Positions 46,983-59,200 of a stretch of DNA of 64,000 nt are shown here, in pieces; position 1 is the first letter of the stretch; each line of letters opens with the position of its first letter. Source of the DNA: Macrocybe gigantea. Taxonomy: Eukaryota; Basidiomycota; Agaricomycetes; Agaricales; Callistosporiaceae. A program made the translations under genes and the position numbers. The notes below the pieces were generated by a model. It was not told the DNA's origin. It saw only the letters and a list, made by a program, of their open reading frames with translations, and did not search any database. The stretch lies in the NCBI GenBank assembly GCA_011319805.1, contig SJRY01000234.1:1149613-1213612 (forward strand). The letters are read 5' to 3'.

Positions 46983-47068
46983 TTGCAGAGCAGCGAGTGG
47001 GCGGAGTTTCAAAGTGCGACTTGTGCTTGTTATTTTTTGTTTTTTTCGACGCGACCGTCTCGCGCGTC
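46983..47068. promoter_or_regulatory. 86-bp bidirectional promoter, mL43 / 47-kb gene
   Basis: Start codons at 46982 (minus) and 47069 (plus) are divergent and only 86 bp apart. Both promoters and 5' UTRs must fit here or extend into the opposite coding region. A T-rich run (ttattttttgtttttttcg, about 47030-47048) is the only clear feature. Confidence 0.6.
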
Positions 47069-49347
47069 ATGGCCAGGGCAACTCGCTCATCTGCGCATCC
47101 CGACAAGCACGAACAGCCTCCGCCACTGCCAGTCTCCAGGCCAAAGAAGCGCAAGAGACCCTCGTCCCCGGATCTCCCACAGAAACAGCCCAGGCAGGAC
47201 GACACCGTCGCACTCAATGTCCTCGACACACCCATCCTTGACAATCATGCACAGGCTATCCTCGACATACTCGAAATGTGAGTTTTTCTGGCTTCTACTC
47301 ATCTTTTCTCGCGCCTCATCGTCCCCAATCAGGATTGACACCCAGGGCCTTCTCGACCGAGTCTTTCCTCTCCTTGAAGACCCTCCGCCTCCCTTTCGCT
47401 CCGCGCGCTCCTCGGGCGGCCGTCGCAACATCCTCTCCGCGTCCTGCGCGCTGCCGTCAAGAATCTTTTCCCCATCTCTTCCCTTCCCCGTTCAAGGCCG
47501 TCACCTACCGCTACACAGCAGCTCCGCTTCTGCAACCTTGCATTATCGCTCCTGTCCCAGGCATCTCACCACTCCCTGCCGGTGCCCGCGTCCCTTTCAT
47601 CCATCCTTCCTAAAGATGAGTCTACTGCAGAGTCGCCTTCATCTATATCGGCACGCAAGTACGCCCTTGTCCAACATCTCCCCACTGGTGATTATTGGAC
47701 CTCCCTCAACACGGACGCAGATCTTACCACCGCACTCAGCGACCTGCCAACCGCCAACGTTGAACTCGTTGCTATCCTTCCTACACCCGCCGAGACCTCA
47801 ACAAAAACTGTCCCTACTCTGAGTTCGTACAGGCCCACAAAACCGCTTCCTCCGCCAAAACCGTTACCCGCGCAGAGACGGGTCACCACTGCGGCCTTTC
47901 TTGATTACGGTATCTGGGCAAGTTTTGCTCCGGCTTATGATTACGATGGACAGTACGTTGGCCGGAGCGAGTTGGGCCAAGTATTGTACGATCGCGAGGA
48001 GAAGCGAAAAAAGAGCGCGCGATTAGTCCAGGCACCGACAGAGGAGGATTCTATCCAAGAAATTCTCTCTGACAATTTGCCTTCCCCACAGCCAATACCG
48101 ATGCAGACAGTCGATGATCAAGAGCTCAACGAACTTCTGCCTTCGGATCAGGTTGAAGCCATAAAATCTGCTTTAGGAAGTTTGGCGTTGGAAAATGCTG
48201 TTCAGGAGCTGCTGGACCGGAACAGCAAAGCTTTAATGAGGCTTGAGGAACTTCAACAAGCCCGGATAATGAAAGAAGACGGAGCCACGAGCACCGTTCC
48301 AGAAGGCTCGGAAGAGTGTGAAATAGGTCTGTCAACCCCTTTTTCATTTTTCTACATGGGAAAGCTATATGCTTCATCACAGCACAAGGAATTATGGAGT
48401 CTCTTTCCGTGCTGGCGTCCCTTCGACCACGCGCGCTACCCAACGACTCGGAAGGAAAACCGCCTATCTCGATCGTGCCTTCGTCTTCTGTTTTGAGGAA
48501 ACTTCATCGATCCCTGGCTCTAGAACCCAAGCCCGGCTGGCATGGGACATTACCGCCGACACGCACGACTGCTCTTCGTGATGACAATACTATCAAAATG
48601 CGTCCAGTCACAACACCTGCACCTGCGCCAGCCACAACCGCTGCTACGGCTCCTGTGGCCACTCCAGCAGCGGCGCCGCCCGCTGCAATGACCACGCCTC
48701 TCACCTATTCAGGTTACACTTACGCCTATGGAACAAACGCCGCTCAGCAAGCACAGTATGCCCAAAGCCAACAACCCTACCGAACAGGCACGACGCCTGT
48801 GCCCACGACCACTTACACGCCTTACAAGGCTCCCGCATATTATCAATATGCAACGGCTCAAGCTGGTGTCGGCATACCCCTGCAACAGAGTTATTACGGC
48901 CAACAACAACAGGGTTACGCAGCCGCCGCTTATTCGGGCTGGTACAACACATACCAGACCATGAATTTGGGCATGATGATGGGAAACACCGCGCTCACAG
49001 CGGGTGGTTCTGGTCGTGGCACACCACAGCCGCAGACGGGCACGGCGTCGACTGTTGCAAGTGGTGGCGCTGGTGCAGGCACCAGTATTGCCGTGCCCAG
49101 CGCAGCGGCTGCCGTTCCGACATATGGAAGCTTTTTCAGCAGTGTTGGAGTAGGAACGCCACCACCTGCAGGCGTGAGGACGCCTGCAGTGGCGAACACG
49201 GTCTATGGTCAGCCGACGCAGACTCAGGGTGCACAGGGCGTTGTGCCCACTCTTCCAGTCCACCTCAGACCTGGTGTCCCAGCTGGGCAGACCGTCCAGC
49301 AAACGTCGAGCGCGTACCAGGGAACGCACCAGCCTGCCACACGATAG
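47069..49347 (+). CDS. Uncharacterised protein with Tyr/Gln/Gly/Pro-rich tail, frame broken once
   Basis: ATG 47069 starts MARATRSSAHPDKHEQPPP and a basic patch PKKRKRP, a likely nuclear signal. An intron at ~47279-47333 joins ILDILEM to IDTQGLLDRVFPLLED. The frame then changes near 47371-47385 to an open frame reading VLRAAVKNLFPISSLP and LSSILPKDES; a long alternative intron is less likely. Next: ARKYALVQHLPTGDYWTSL, TTAAFLDYGIWASFAPAYDYDGQYVG, ELLDRNSKALMRLEELQQ. After an intron near 48328-48390 the last third is low complexity: Ala/Thr/Pro, then Tyr/Gln/Gly (QQSYYGQQQQGY), then Thr/Pro/Gly. I do not recognise a family. The nuclear signal and prion-like tail suggest a nuclear assembly or chromatin/RNA role; this is inference. 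Confidence 0.72.
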
Positions 49348-49839
49348 CCTTCGCTTGTCATAGTCATTCGTTGCTTTTTTATTTTTGTGGTTTTATTCCC
49401 CTGCGTTCATATTTTTCAGGGTAGACGGACACGCAAGACCGTAATGAGGCTGTCTTTTTTACGTTTTCCTTCGCCTTTCCATATTTTGTTTTTTCTTCGT
49501 CAGGTCAAGTGGGTGAGAGCCATTTCCGTCATTTATAGTGTCCATTCAACTGTTTCTTTTTCCCCTTCACTCAAGTTCTGCTGTAGAACATCAACTAGTA
49601 GTACCATTTTGTCCTATTTCTAGCAAATGACAAGAACACCTCATCGTGAGTCACAATGAGTTATGGCAGATGTCGGCGTTCCGTGGCACGTGTCTGAGAC
49701 GCCAGCCTATTTGGAGACGCGCCTAGGCCTGTGCTTGGCGCCGGTTGCAAGACCTTAGACAAGACATCACAACGCCCACACTCGTTCATGTATTAGATTG
49801 TGTGCTGTCTCTGATTTTATCCGTCGCCATATATCCGCC
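49348..49839. other. Intergenic: 3' flank of 47-kb gene and PARP gene promoter
   Basis: This 492-bp spacer between tandem plus-strand genes contains T-rich sequence typical of a 3' UTR (49370-49620) followed by the presumed promoter of the PARP-UBE2Q gene. No conserved ORF or RNA gene seen. Confidence 0.45.
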
Positions 49840-52800
49840 ATGCCACCGCTGACCCGCAGTCGCCCGTCCGAGGACTACATCATCGTGAGCGACTCGGACG
49901 AGGAGCCCAAAACGATTCGCAAGAGCGCCCCAAAGCGTCAAAAGAAGGGGACCATGGGCAGTAAGTATTCGCAGCAGACCCGCGCCTACGAATTACAGCC
50001 CTCCTCCTCTCTTTTGCTTCTTCCACGTGTCCCTCCGCAGTTCTGATTCTGTTTATCTCTGCCTCTTGCATTTTCTTTCTTGACATCCTCTTGCGAACGC
50101 TTGCCCTCCGCAACTCGTTATACACCATCCCGCTGTTTTGACTGTTGCGGATTATTCCGCCACCGATGCATGCACTTCAAGATCGACCCGATCGGGCGAT
50201 GAACGTGGACACGTGCGTGCCTGCGGCCGCTGAGAGCGTATCTAAGAACGAAGGGCCGGCGAAGAACGCCCATCTGAAAGGCAGACGACGGTTCGCGGCA
50301 GACTTGACCGATGCCATTGAAGAATTCAGCGGTGGTTACGTCCGTCAACACGCAAAAATAAACAGTGCGCGATCACGCTTCACTCACTCTCCACGCTCCT
50401 CGTTCACGTTCTCCGTCGCACAGAAATCCGCAAAGGAGAGGAAGAAGGCTCAATCGAAGTTGAGCTAGGCCACGTTGTGACTGGCCAGCATATTGTCACT
50501 GCCAGTATAGTAGTCACTGGTAAACTAGTTCAAACTCTTCACGCCCAGGTCTTGCTCAAGCCTTTACGTTCAACGCGTATCAGATACCGCTGATTATCCT
50601 AGAGAGCACTCCTTTTTTGTCTACTCTCAGGACTCTGACTTAGCGCCGGAGATTCGCCAAGCGCTGGAACATGTTGGATCAGATTCTCGGAGCATTAGAC
50701 AGACTATTCATGGCCTGCTTCATGCTATCGTGGGCCAGAAAGGCGCTATTCAAGATTACCAGGACATAGTTATGGACAATGAGGATGATAGCGAAGCATA
50801 TGATACTCAGATTTCTTACGATGATTTTGCGACACAGGATGACATGGACGTTGAGCTCAAGCGCGACTTGCAACAGCTTCAGACGTGAGTGATATTTTCC
50901 CTGTCTTTGATTCCGTCCATGTCGGCTCAATCTCCATACTCGCAGTGATTTTGTTGAAATCGTTGGACATGGTTATCGTCCAGGTTTCATTCCCTCCGGC
51001 GGTGATGGATTTTTCATTTCCGTCTCCATTCCTGTCATCAATCTGGCACAATACATACCTCCTCGAGCCTTGATGGCTTGGGACAGCCGCCTCCTCGATC
51101 GTCTTCAGCATCTGACCCTTCTCATATCTGGTTTCCGCGCAGTGTATCCACCGATGACCGATGATGGCACGTATAGCACTATAGCGCAGCGTTATGGCAC
51201 CGATTTGTCCTTCAAGATTGGGCTGACGGCAAAATATAAGCCTGGGAGGGAGAATGCCCAAGACGCAACAAGACTATTCAGCCTCATAATCCACGATGTG
51301 GAAGACGAACTGCTTCTTGAAGCGAAGAAAGCCTCCGAGGAAGAGGATTTGGACTTTGATGATCCAGACGTGCAGCATCCCGCTGAAGAGGAGCCCCATG
51401 AGGAGGAAGACGAAGGGAGATTCGACAAATTCAGCTTGAGCAGCTCGCTGGAGTCGTTGCTCGATCAGGCATTTTTAAAAGTTCTCCAAATTCGGAGGAA
51501 GTTCGACTTAGGTTGGGCCGGTGCCGAGATGCTCCTTTCGTACATTGAAAAGGGCCAGAAGACCGACGCCGATGTGTATGGTGAAATGGAACAGGTATAT
51601 CCTTTTCTATCATTGGCTTGTCTCTCACCTATCGAAAACCGTTCTCTGTTACCAAGGAAATACTCCAAGCCGACAAAGATGAGTTAAAATTCGCCCGAAG
51701 TAAGAACCTGCCGCAGGATCCCTTATCCGGTATCGGCCAAGAGAGCAAGATCAACCTTCCCTGGTCGCATTCTGTTACCTCTTGCGCCGTTTGTCGGTGA
51801 GAAAATTTTCATTCTTCTTGATGCAGGTCGCTGAGAAGGCTTCGGGAAAATAAACATCAGCTCTGCACCTGCTACTGCCTCGTTTGCCACAATAAGCTCA
51901 ACACTGGTTTCGAGGCCCTCAAGCCTTACGTCTGCGACTCAAAACTTTGTGCCTTCCGGTATTATTCGCTGAACCATGGGCCATCACTGGAGGTGCGTCC
52001 TTCATGGCATCACCCCCCTCAATCCTCTAACGGCTGATACAGTACGAAATTGTTCACAACCCAAGAACGGTCGATTTATTGGTCTCGATAGCATATTGTG
52101 CAGCTGCTGAGCAAGTTCTCGGTGAACCCCTACCGGTTGGAATGGGTTTACGAGTACCGTACCCCCAGGTTTAGAACGCTTCGTTTGATATCCGAGTTAG
52201 CGGTTTTTGACTGCCCCTTCTTCATAGACCGATGCAACTATACCTGGAGTCCAGGACAAGGATGGATTATGTGATTTCGACCAGTTGGATTTGACGCTGG
52301 TGAGAACGACGTTATTCTTTCCTGTCTTTCACACTGCACTCACATTTTGCACAGATGAGGATGTCGATTGTCGAGCTCATAAACACTTTACCACCAGTTT
52401 GTTACATTTTGTAACTTTCCTTTTCGTAATCTGAACCGTCTGTAGATTGATGACATGAAAAAGCACTTGGCGAAGAAGGTCAAGCCCGGTAAATCAAAGC
52501 CCAAGCTCAAGGACTTAGACCCAGATATTCTCCCAGCGGCATGGCTAGTTCTACGGTGGCATGTATACTCTCTAATTCTGTGTTCCGCGCTATTCAAGAA
52601 CCCATTGCTTACAGGATAGTCGGTTCATGCACCGCAAACCTGGAAGAGATCACTTCAGAGGAGAAAGGCTTGCGGGGAATTGGTAAGAGCCACATATTTT
52701 AGTTACTGTACATTTTGAGGCTTAGAAGACTTTCGCGCAGCCCCTGTGTGGCGACAATTCCGGTTTAGCGTTGGCGCGCCCGACGCAGAAGCGAAATTCA

Positions 52801-54665
52801 AAGAGGCGGTCTTGAAGGCCCAGCAGCAGGACGCCAATGCACGGAAATATCCGTCTCTCTTCGTATGATATGTACCCTGGTGCTTTTGCATTTCCTCATG
52901 TTTCGCTAGGCATTCCACGGATCGCCGATGCAAAACTGGCATTCCGTACGCGACTCATTTCCAAAAGTATCTGATGAATGACAAACACCTATAAAGATCG
53001 TTCGACACGGGCTCTGGTACAAGACTGTTGCCAATGGACGAGCATATGGAGATGGTGCCACTCCTCGATTGTCTTGACAGAATTATGGAACTCTAATGAC
53101 TCTAAACAGGGGTGTATTTAGCCAAAGACGGCAATGTCTCCATTTCATCTTATTCCCGCAGCTCTGGCGCCGTGTGGAAGAATAGCGGTATCAGTCCGAC
53201 GAACTGTGCCGCTGTGGCTGAAATCGTTAATTTACCTCGCGCATTTGTATCTAACGCTCCACATTTCGTTGTCAAAGATACACACTGGATCATATGGTAC
53301 GGGGGCAGCGACTTTCTTTTCTCGCGCACTAACGTTCGACATATCAGTCGTTACCTCCTAGTCAGAGGCGCATCTGATGAATACCGAGATTCCTCTTCAA
53401 GAGACAAGCCCAGCAAAGTGCCGCTCGTTAACCTCGATCCAAAACAGCCGATCACGTTAGGAACGGCTCGCATTGAGATTCCGGAGCCATCTTACGAACT
53501 GAACACGTTGTTGGCTGCCAGAAATCAGGAATATGTGGAAGAGGACAACGATGAGGATGACATTGCGATATTTCAGTCTGGCGCTTTTCGACCCCCTCCA
53601 GCCGAAGTTGAATGGGATGAAGATGTGGACATTATCGATGAAGAGGACGTCGTCGCAGCGGCTCAAAAGCCGTCGGACAAAGTTGAAAATCGAGTAGTCC
53701 GCTCTGAAACTGACTGGCAGCACGATGCCGAATGGGTGCAGAAATGTGTGTCTAATTTGATGCCCCCGCCGTCAGAGGCGTCCCCGAGCGCAACGATGGC
53801 TGTACAGAGAGAGTTGAAAGCCATACTCAAGGAGCAAGAAAACGCCAAGAGCCTGAAAGAGCTTGGCTGGTACATGCCACCAGAATTGGTTGGGGATAAC
53901 CTCTTCCAGTGGATCGTGGAAATGCACTCGTTCGATGACAACATTCCGATTGCAAAGGACCTAAAACAGAGGTCGTCGTTTTTTTATGGTTCCGTCCAAC
54001 TTCGGATATTGACTAGATGGATTAGGAAAATCAATTCTATCGTCTTTGAGATTAGGTTCCCTCCTGCGTTCCCTCTGTCGCCGCCTTTCTTCAGGATTAT
54101 CTCTCCGCGGTTCTTACCTTTTATACAAGGTGGAGGTGGCCACGTTACTGGCGGTGCGTCTCTGTCGAGTTATATTTTACTGAAACTGACGTATGATAGG
54201 CGGTTCGATATGCATGGACCTTTTGACTGCGGATGGTGAGTCTCGCGGAATACCTCGGACAACAGTGCGCTTAACCCTCGCGATTGATAGGTTGGCTCCC
54301 GAGTTATAGGTAATGTTATGATGCAGACCGTTCGTTAGTCGTCAGGCTTTGACGTACGGTCCACAGTATTTCCGCGGTACTGCTTCAAATCAAACTGGCG
54401 ATATCCAATCTTGATCCCAGACCGGCACGGCTTGCTCCAGACTACAACAGGTGCGTGGCCACACTGCCCGCTCTTTGGCTCAGAATTGATCGCCTGTGCT
54501 GTTATTCAGACAATACAGTCCAAAGGAGTCTCTGGAAGGCTTCAAACGGGCAGCAGCCGCTCATGGTTGGAAGGTACAGTCTCTGAACCTCCTGACGATA
54601 CCATTTAAGTGCCAATCCTATAATCCTTTAAGGTGCCCGTTGGCATTGAGAAACTCGTACAATGA
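49840..54665 (+). CDS. PARP-family ADP-ribosyltransferase fused to UBE2Q-like E2
   Basis: ATG 49840 (MPPLTRSRPSEDYIIVSDSDEEP) has a SUMO-interaction-like motif (YIIVSDSDEE). Exons from ~50280 give LKGRRRFAADLTDAIEEF, ELGHVVTGQHIVTAS, LAPEIRQALEHVG, then YGTDLSFKIGLTAKYKPGRENA and an acidic insert. A Cys-rich segment (CTCYCLVCHNKLNTGF, YVCDSKLCAFRYYSL) leads into the PARP fold: HNPRTVDLLVSIAY, FHGSPMQNWHS (His codon 52916-52918), GDGVYLAKDG (Tyr 53115-53117), YLLVRG. No Glu could be assigned as third triad residue, suggesting mono-ADP-ribosylation or altered chemistry. The C-terminal UBC domain has ELGWYMPPELVGDNLFQW, VFEIRFPPAFPLSPPF and GHVTGGGSICMDLLT with the probable active Cys at 54211-54213, very like human UBE2Q. 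Final exon VPVGIEKLVQ, stop 54663-54665. Such fusions are known in fungi; their substrates are not. Early exon joins are uncertain. Confidence 0.85.
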
Positions 54666-54949
54666 TCAATGTAATCTAACACAGTAACAGTGGACTTGAT
54701 GTACGTATATAGTCTAACACGCATGCTATCCCCGAACAAAGCCGACAATTCCGAACCTAGACTGTCCGAGGCTTCACACTCGAAAAATTTGTTATCAGTT
54801 GCCGAAAATGACTCGCACATCCGTAATTGAGATAAAAGTTTATAATGAATCGGTAGCTTGTTCTCAACGTTTTAGCCATCCTTCTGTTCAAAGGTAGAGA
54901 CTGCAATGGATGGTTTATAGCCCTTTGGTTTCATGAATCTTTGTTACAG

Positions 54950-56161
54950 ATGGCTTCCCGCAAGTTTGTTATCCGTGTGCCAGCGACTTCAGCCAACATT
55001 GGACCAGGTTTTGATGTCGTCGGACTGTCGCTTTCTTTGTATTTAACCCTCACAGTCACTGTCCCAGCTATTCCAGCATACTCTGCTTCTCGACCGCCTT
55101 CACTCACCTATTCAGGAGAAGGCGCCGATGAAGTGCCCTTGGACGCTTACAAAAACCTCACCACACGCGTAGCGCTTTACGTCCTGCGGTGTCACCAGCT
55201 AAAGTACTTCCCTTCCGGCGTTACGATCCATGTTCACAATGAAATCCCTTTTGGTCGCGGTCTCGGGTCGTCCGGCGCCGCCGTGATAGCTGGCGTATTG
55301 CTAGGCAACGAGCTCGGCCGGCTCAATCTGCCCACGGAGAGGTTGCTAGACTTTGCATTGATGGTGGAGCGGCATCCGGACAACGTTACAGCCGCTCTTG
55401 TGGGTGGATTTGTAGGCTCGTATCTAAAGGAACTTGACGAAGAGGCGAGCGAAGCCGCAAGTGTCCCGTTGAGCGAAGTTTTGCCAGAATATCCTCCCGA
55501 CGCCGGTGAGGACTGGGGTTTATACCCTCCACCTCCCATACCTCCCTTCGGGATCGGTCATTTTATTCGCTTCGGATGGTCCAAGAGCATAAAAGCCGTC
55601 GCCATCATACCCAGATTTGAACTGAGCACAGCTACGGCGCGTGAAGTCTTACCCACAACGTACAGCAGGAAAGACCTCGTAAGTGTGGTGCACCATCAAA
55701 GACTGGCGTCATATTGACCGTTGTCTCAGGTTTTCAATCTTCAGCGGCTGGCCGTACTCACGACGGCATTGGGACAGACGCCTCCTGATCCGGGTCTGAT
55801 TTACGAGGCCATGAAAGATCGTGTGCACCAACCTTATCGTAAAGGATTGGTAGGTCGTTGCGTTTGGGTGCTCTCACATACCCCGTTGACCTTCTCCAAT
55901 CAGATTCCTGGTTTACCTGAGGTCACCTCTTGTATCACACCTGAAACGCATCCTGGTCTACTTGGGATTTGTTTGTCAGGTGCTGGACCTACAATACTGG
56001 CCCTGGCGACGGGGGGATATCAACTCATTGCCGAAGATGCCCGAGCCATTTTCAAAAAGCAAGGAATAGAAATTGACTGGAAGGTGCTTGAGGTTGTCGG
56101 GGGAAGTATTCTTGATCGTCTGGACGTAGATGCGGGAAAAAGAATGGATAAATCATTGTAA
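54950..56161 (+). CDS. THR1: Homoserine kinase
   Basis: ATG 54950 (MASRKFVIRVPATSANIGPGFDVVG) starts a GHMP-family kinase; an in-frame TTG upstream is not needed, and the preceding ttacag could be a 5' UTR acceptor. The ATP-binding loop is PFGRGLGSSGAAVIAG. ERHPDNVTAALVGGFVGSY and LSGAGPTILALA are the other GHMP landmarks. Introns at ~55679-55729 and ~55850-55903 join VFNLQRLAVLTTAL and GLIPGLPEVTSC. About 370 residues, near the family norm. The enzyme phosphorylates L-homoserine with ATP on the way to threonine in the cytosol. The gene is on the same strand as the PARP fusion and convergent with dynein. Confidence 0.94.
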
Positions 56162-56269
56162 GTCATAAGTCGTACATTAGACAAGATTAATGGGGCCCAT
56201 AAGCGTGCTTGCAAGGTATAATGGTCGTTGCTATGGGTATGTAGTCTACAGTCGTGCATGTTCCCTCCA

Positions 56270-59200
56270 TCAGCCTCCTGCTGTCAGACAGACTGCCCGG
56301 GTGGCCACCAGTGCCCCGGCATTGGTATCGAATGGCAATTCAACGGTGAAGAGCACATCGCTGCGGTCATTGTTCAGATAGACAGGCAAGTTGACCAATC
56401 CTTCTCTTGATTCGTCCTCGCCAGACTGGACCCAGCGAATTTGCGAAGGATTGAGTCTCACGGATTCGCCATTGTTCAGAACGAGATTGTTTGAGACCCA
56501 AGACGCGCCCTCGAGGACCAAGCCTGTTGCCCAGTTAGCATGAGCTTATTGATCACGTCGTCACAACATACCATCAACGATGAAAGCCCCTGGATCGTTC
56601 ACGCGTTCTATATCTAGGCGAAGATTCAAGGTTTCCAAACTCCACTTCCTTCGATGTGCGACTGCCTGTCGTGTGGCGGTGACGTACGCTTCGGGATAGA
56701 ACAAGCCACCAAGCCAGACTTCGACGTTGGCAAGATTATCGAGGTTGGCAATTCCATCAAGCTGTACCAGTCGTCGAGAGAAGTCTGCAATCCAGCCGTT
56801 GACTGCCATTGCTTTCGTCACTTTATATCGCCGCCAGTGGTCCGGAATGGTGCCTGGGGCAGCTTAACGTAGGTAGATGATATGCAGGCCTATCCAGTTG
56901 CGTTACATACCTTTAGTCAACGAACTCATCAAAGTCCTGAGATGGTTGGTCTGTTTCAGTTCTCCTAAGCAGACTTTCACGACGTCTGCAAGGTCCTTTC
57001 TGACTTGGCTTAGGAGCCTGCTTCCCACAACACCCTCTCGGAAGAATAACCGATACAACGGATCAGAATCGCCAGATTGTTTCTCAAGGACATTGAATTT
57101 CTGGAAAGCAACTTGGGCGATTTCACTCCAAAGAAACTGCACCAAACGCACCTCGGGCAGTTGGTTCAACCATTCGCGGCACCGATCCAGCAACATCCGC
57201 ATCCAGGCAGGTTGGGAAGACGGTGACTTAGATGTTGCCGATGAAGCAGCATCTTCATCATCGTCGGCGAGCATGCGCATCTTCCGCAGTTTTCCAAGCA
57301 ACTCATTGCCTTAGAGTGCGATGTCTTCAGCCTAACATATGACGAGACTGGGGGTGAAACTTACCTTGTGCAATGGCGATCACGCGCTCAGCAGTCGGTG
57401 GCAGGCTGAGCCACGAAGGAGGTTCCCGGTCTGGCAGAGCTTGCGTCCAGGAGATGAAGTTCTCCAACTTGGTGCCGTCAGGTGCTTCTAAGAGCTGACC
57501 ACCGGACACATTCGATACCAAATTAAAATCAACATTGTAAGCTGAAGGCGTGAAAAGTTCATCGACAAAGGCATCCAGAATTCGTTGATCGAAGTCACTG
57601 TCCACTCTGCCACCATAGACCGATTGCTTAATGAGGTGCGAAGAGCGTCCCATGGGATAATCGCGGGGTCTATGTTTGTTCGTCCTCTTGAGACGGAGTC
57701 CAACCAAGAGTCTATGGTCCCGAAAGCAGACGCCATATCCGAGTCATTGAAGTCGTACGCTTTGCTCCAGCCCAGAGGGACATAGCGCAGACGTTCCTGG
57801 ACGACAGCGTGGAACCATGCGAGGAGGAAGTACAGTCGGACCTTCTCCGTTGGTCCTTGGGACAAACGGGCTGGCGCTATGCTTCGAAGAGAGTCCAACA
57901 AGTTAGCCTTGACCCCTGGAGGCGGTTCGTTCATGATGAGACGTGATTGACGCAAAATGTTCACGGGGATTGAAGGATTGGCTTCCATAGTCAAAAACAA
58001 ACGGAAAGAACGATGTGGATTCAACGTCTGCAACTTCTTCTCTAACTGGCTTAACCATGTAGGTGCCAGATGAACATTTTTCAATAGCACCCAAGTGCCT
58101 TGTCGTGATGCGGCAGCGATAGCTTGATCTGCGAGCGTGAATCCCTCTTGAGAGCCCATTGCAACAGATGTTGAACGAGTGCCTGTGTTCTTGATAAGGT
58201 TTTCCACGCGGTAGCTTGCGTCATAGCCTGGTACAGAGATTAATGCGACGGGAGTGGATGGAGGAACTTCGTCGGATACTATAGCAGAAAGATCATAGGC
58301 TGATTCTGCAGCGAGGTCCGTTGCAAACACGGCCCAGACATAGATCGCTGTGGCCTGTAATAACCTGTCTGGTCGGAAACATTTGATAATCAAGAGAGCT
58401 CGAATGGCCTCCAGAACGGCTATGTAAATATATCAGCGGTCGATTGTGATAGCATTGGATGGGCTACACGAGGCGGGTTCCCAGGGCGTCGGGACACATT
58501 GCTCCGGTGTACTGGACTCGACGAAATTGATCCACTCATCTTCATGATCTGTCATATGCGTCACCACCGGTTTGAATACTGAATGCCTCGTAAAGCTGTC
58601 CAAACGCGTTGCTTGATCAGCGGTCAGGAAGGAAAATTGTGGGGTAGCAGGATTAATGTTTGAGATCGGAACGTTGTCCCCGCCTTCAAGCAAGAATTCC
58701 AGTTCATCGTTAATCTCTTCCACACCTCGCAACTTTATTTGAGATAGAAGGACGGCAAGCATGAGATGATCTCGATGCAGAAGAGCTCGAGAAGTCCGTT
58801 TGAAGATAACCAGGAAGAGGTCATCCAAAGGATCTCCCGTCGGCGGCGATAATCCGTGACATTGCGTAGGTTAGGATTGTGATGGAGAATATAGTCAAAG
58901 ATGTCAAGGAAGAATCTCAACGAGAATTGATAGAAGTGATTGACTAGATTGAGTTGCTCTAGGACGAAATAGACGGCACTGCAGGCCTGGGCCAGAGGGA
59001 GATATTCTGCGGTTACCTGTTCTACTTCTCTCATGACGATGTCAGTCTCCTCAACCTTTCGGGTAATTTCTGCCGCTTCGCGCTTGAGTGTCTCTAAAGT
59101 ATCAATGACTTTGTCATCATCAAGGATATTGCCAGTCGATTCATTGAGGGCCTGGAGTAGAAGCTTCTCCAATGTTCGCAAACGCAATCGGAATTCACCC

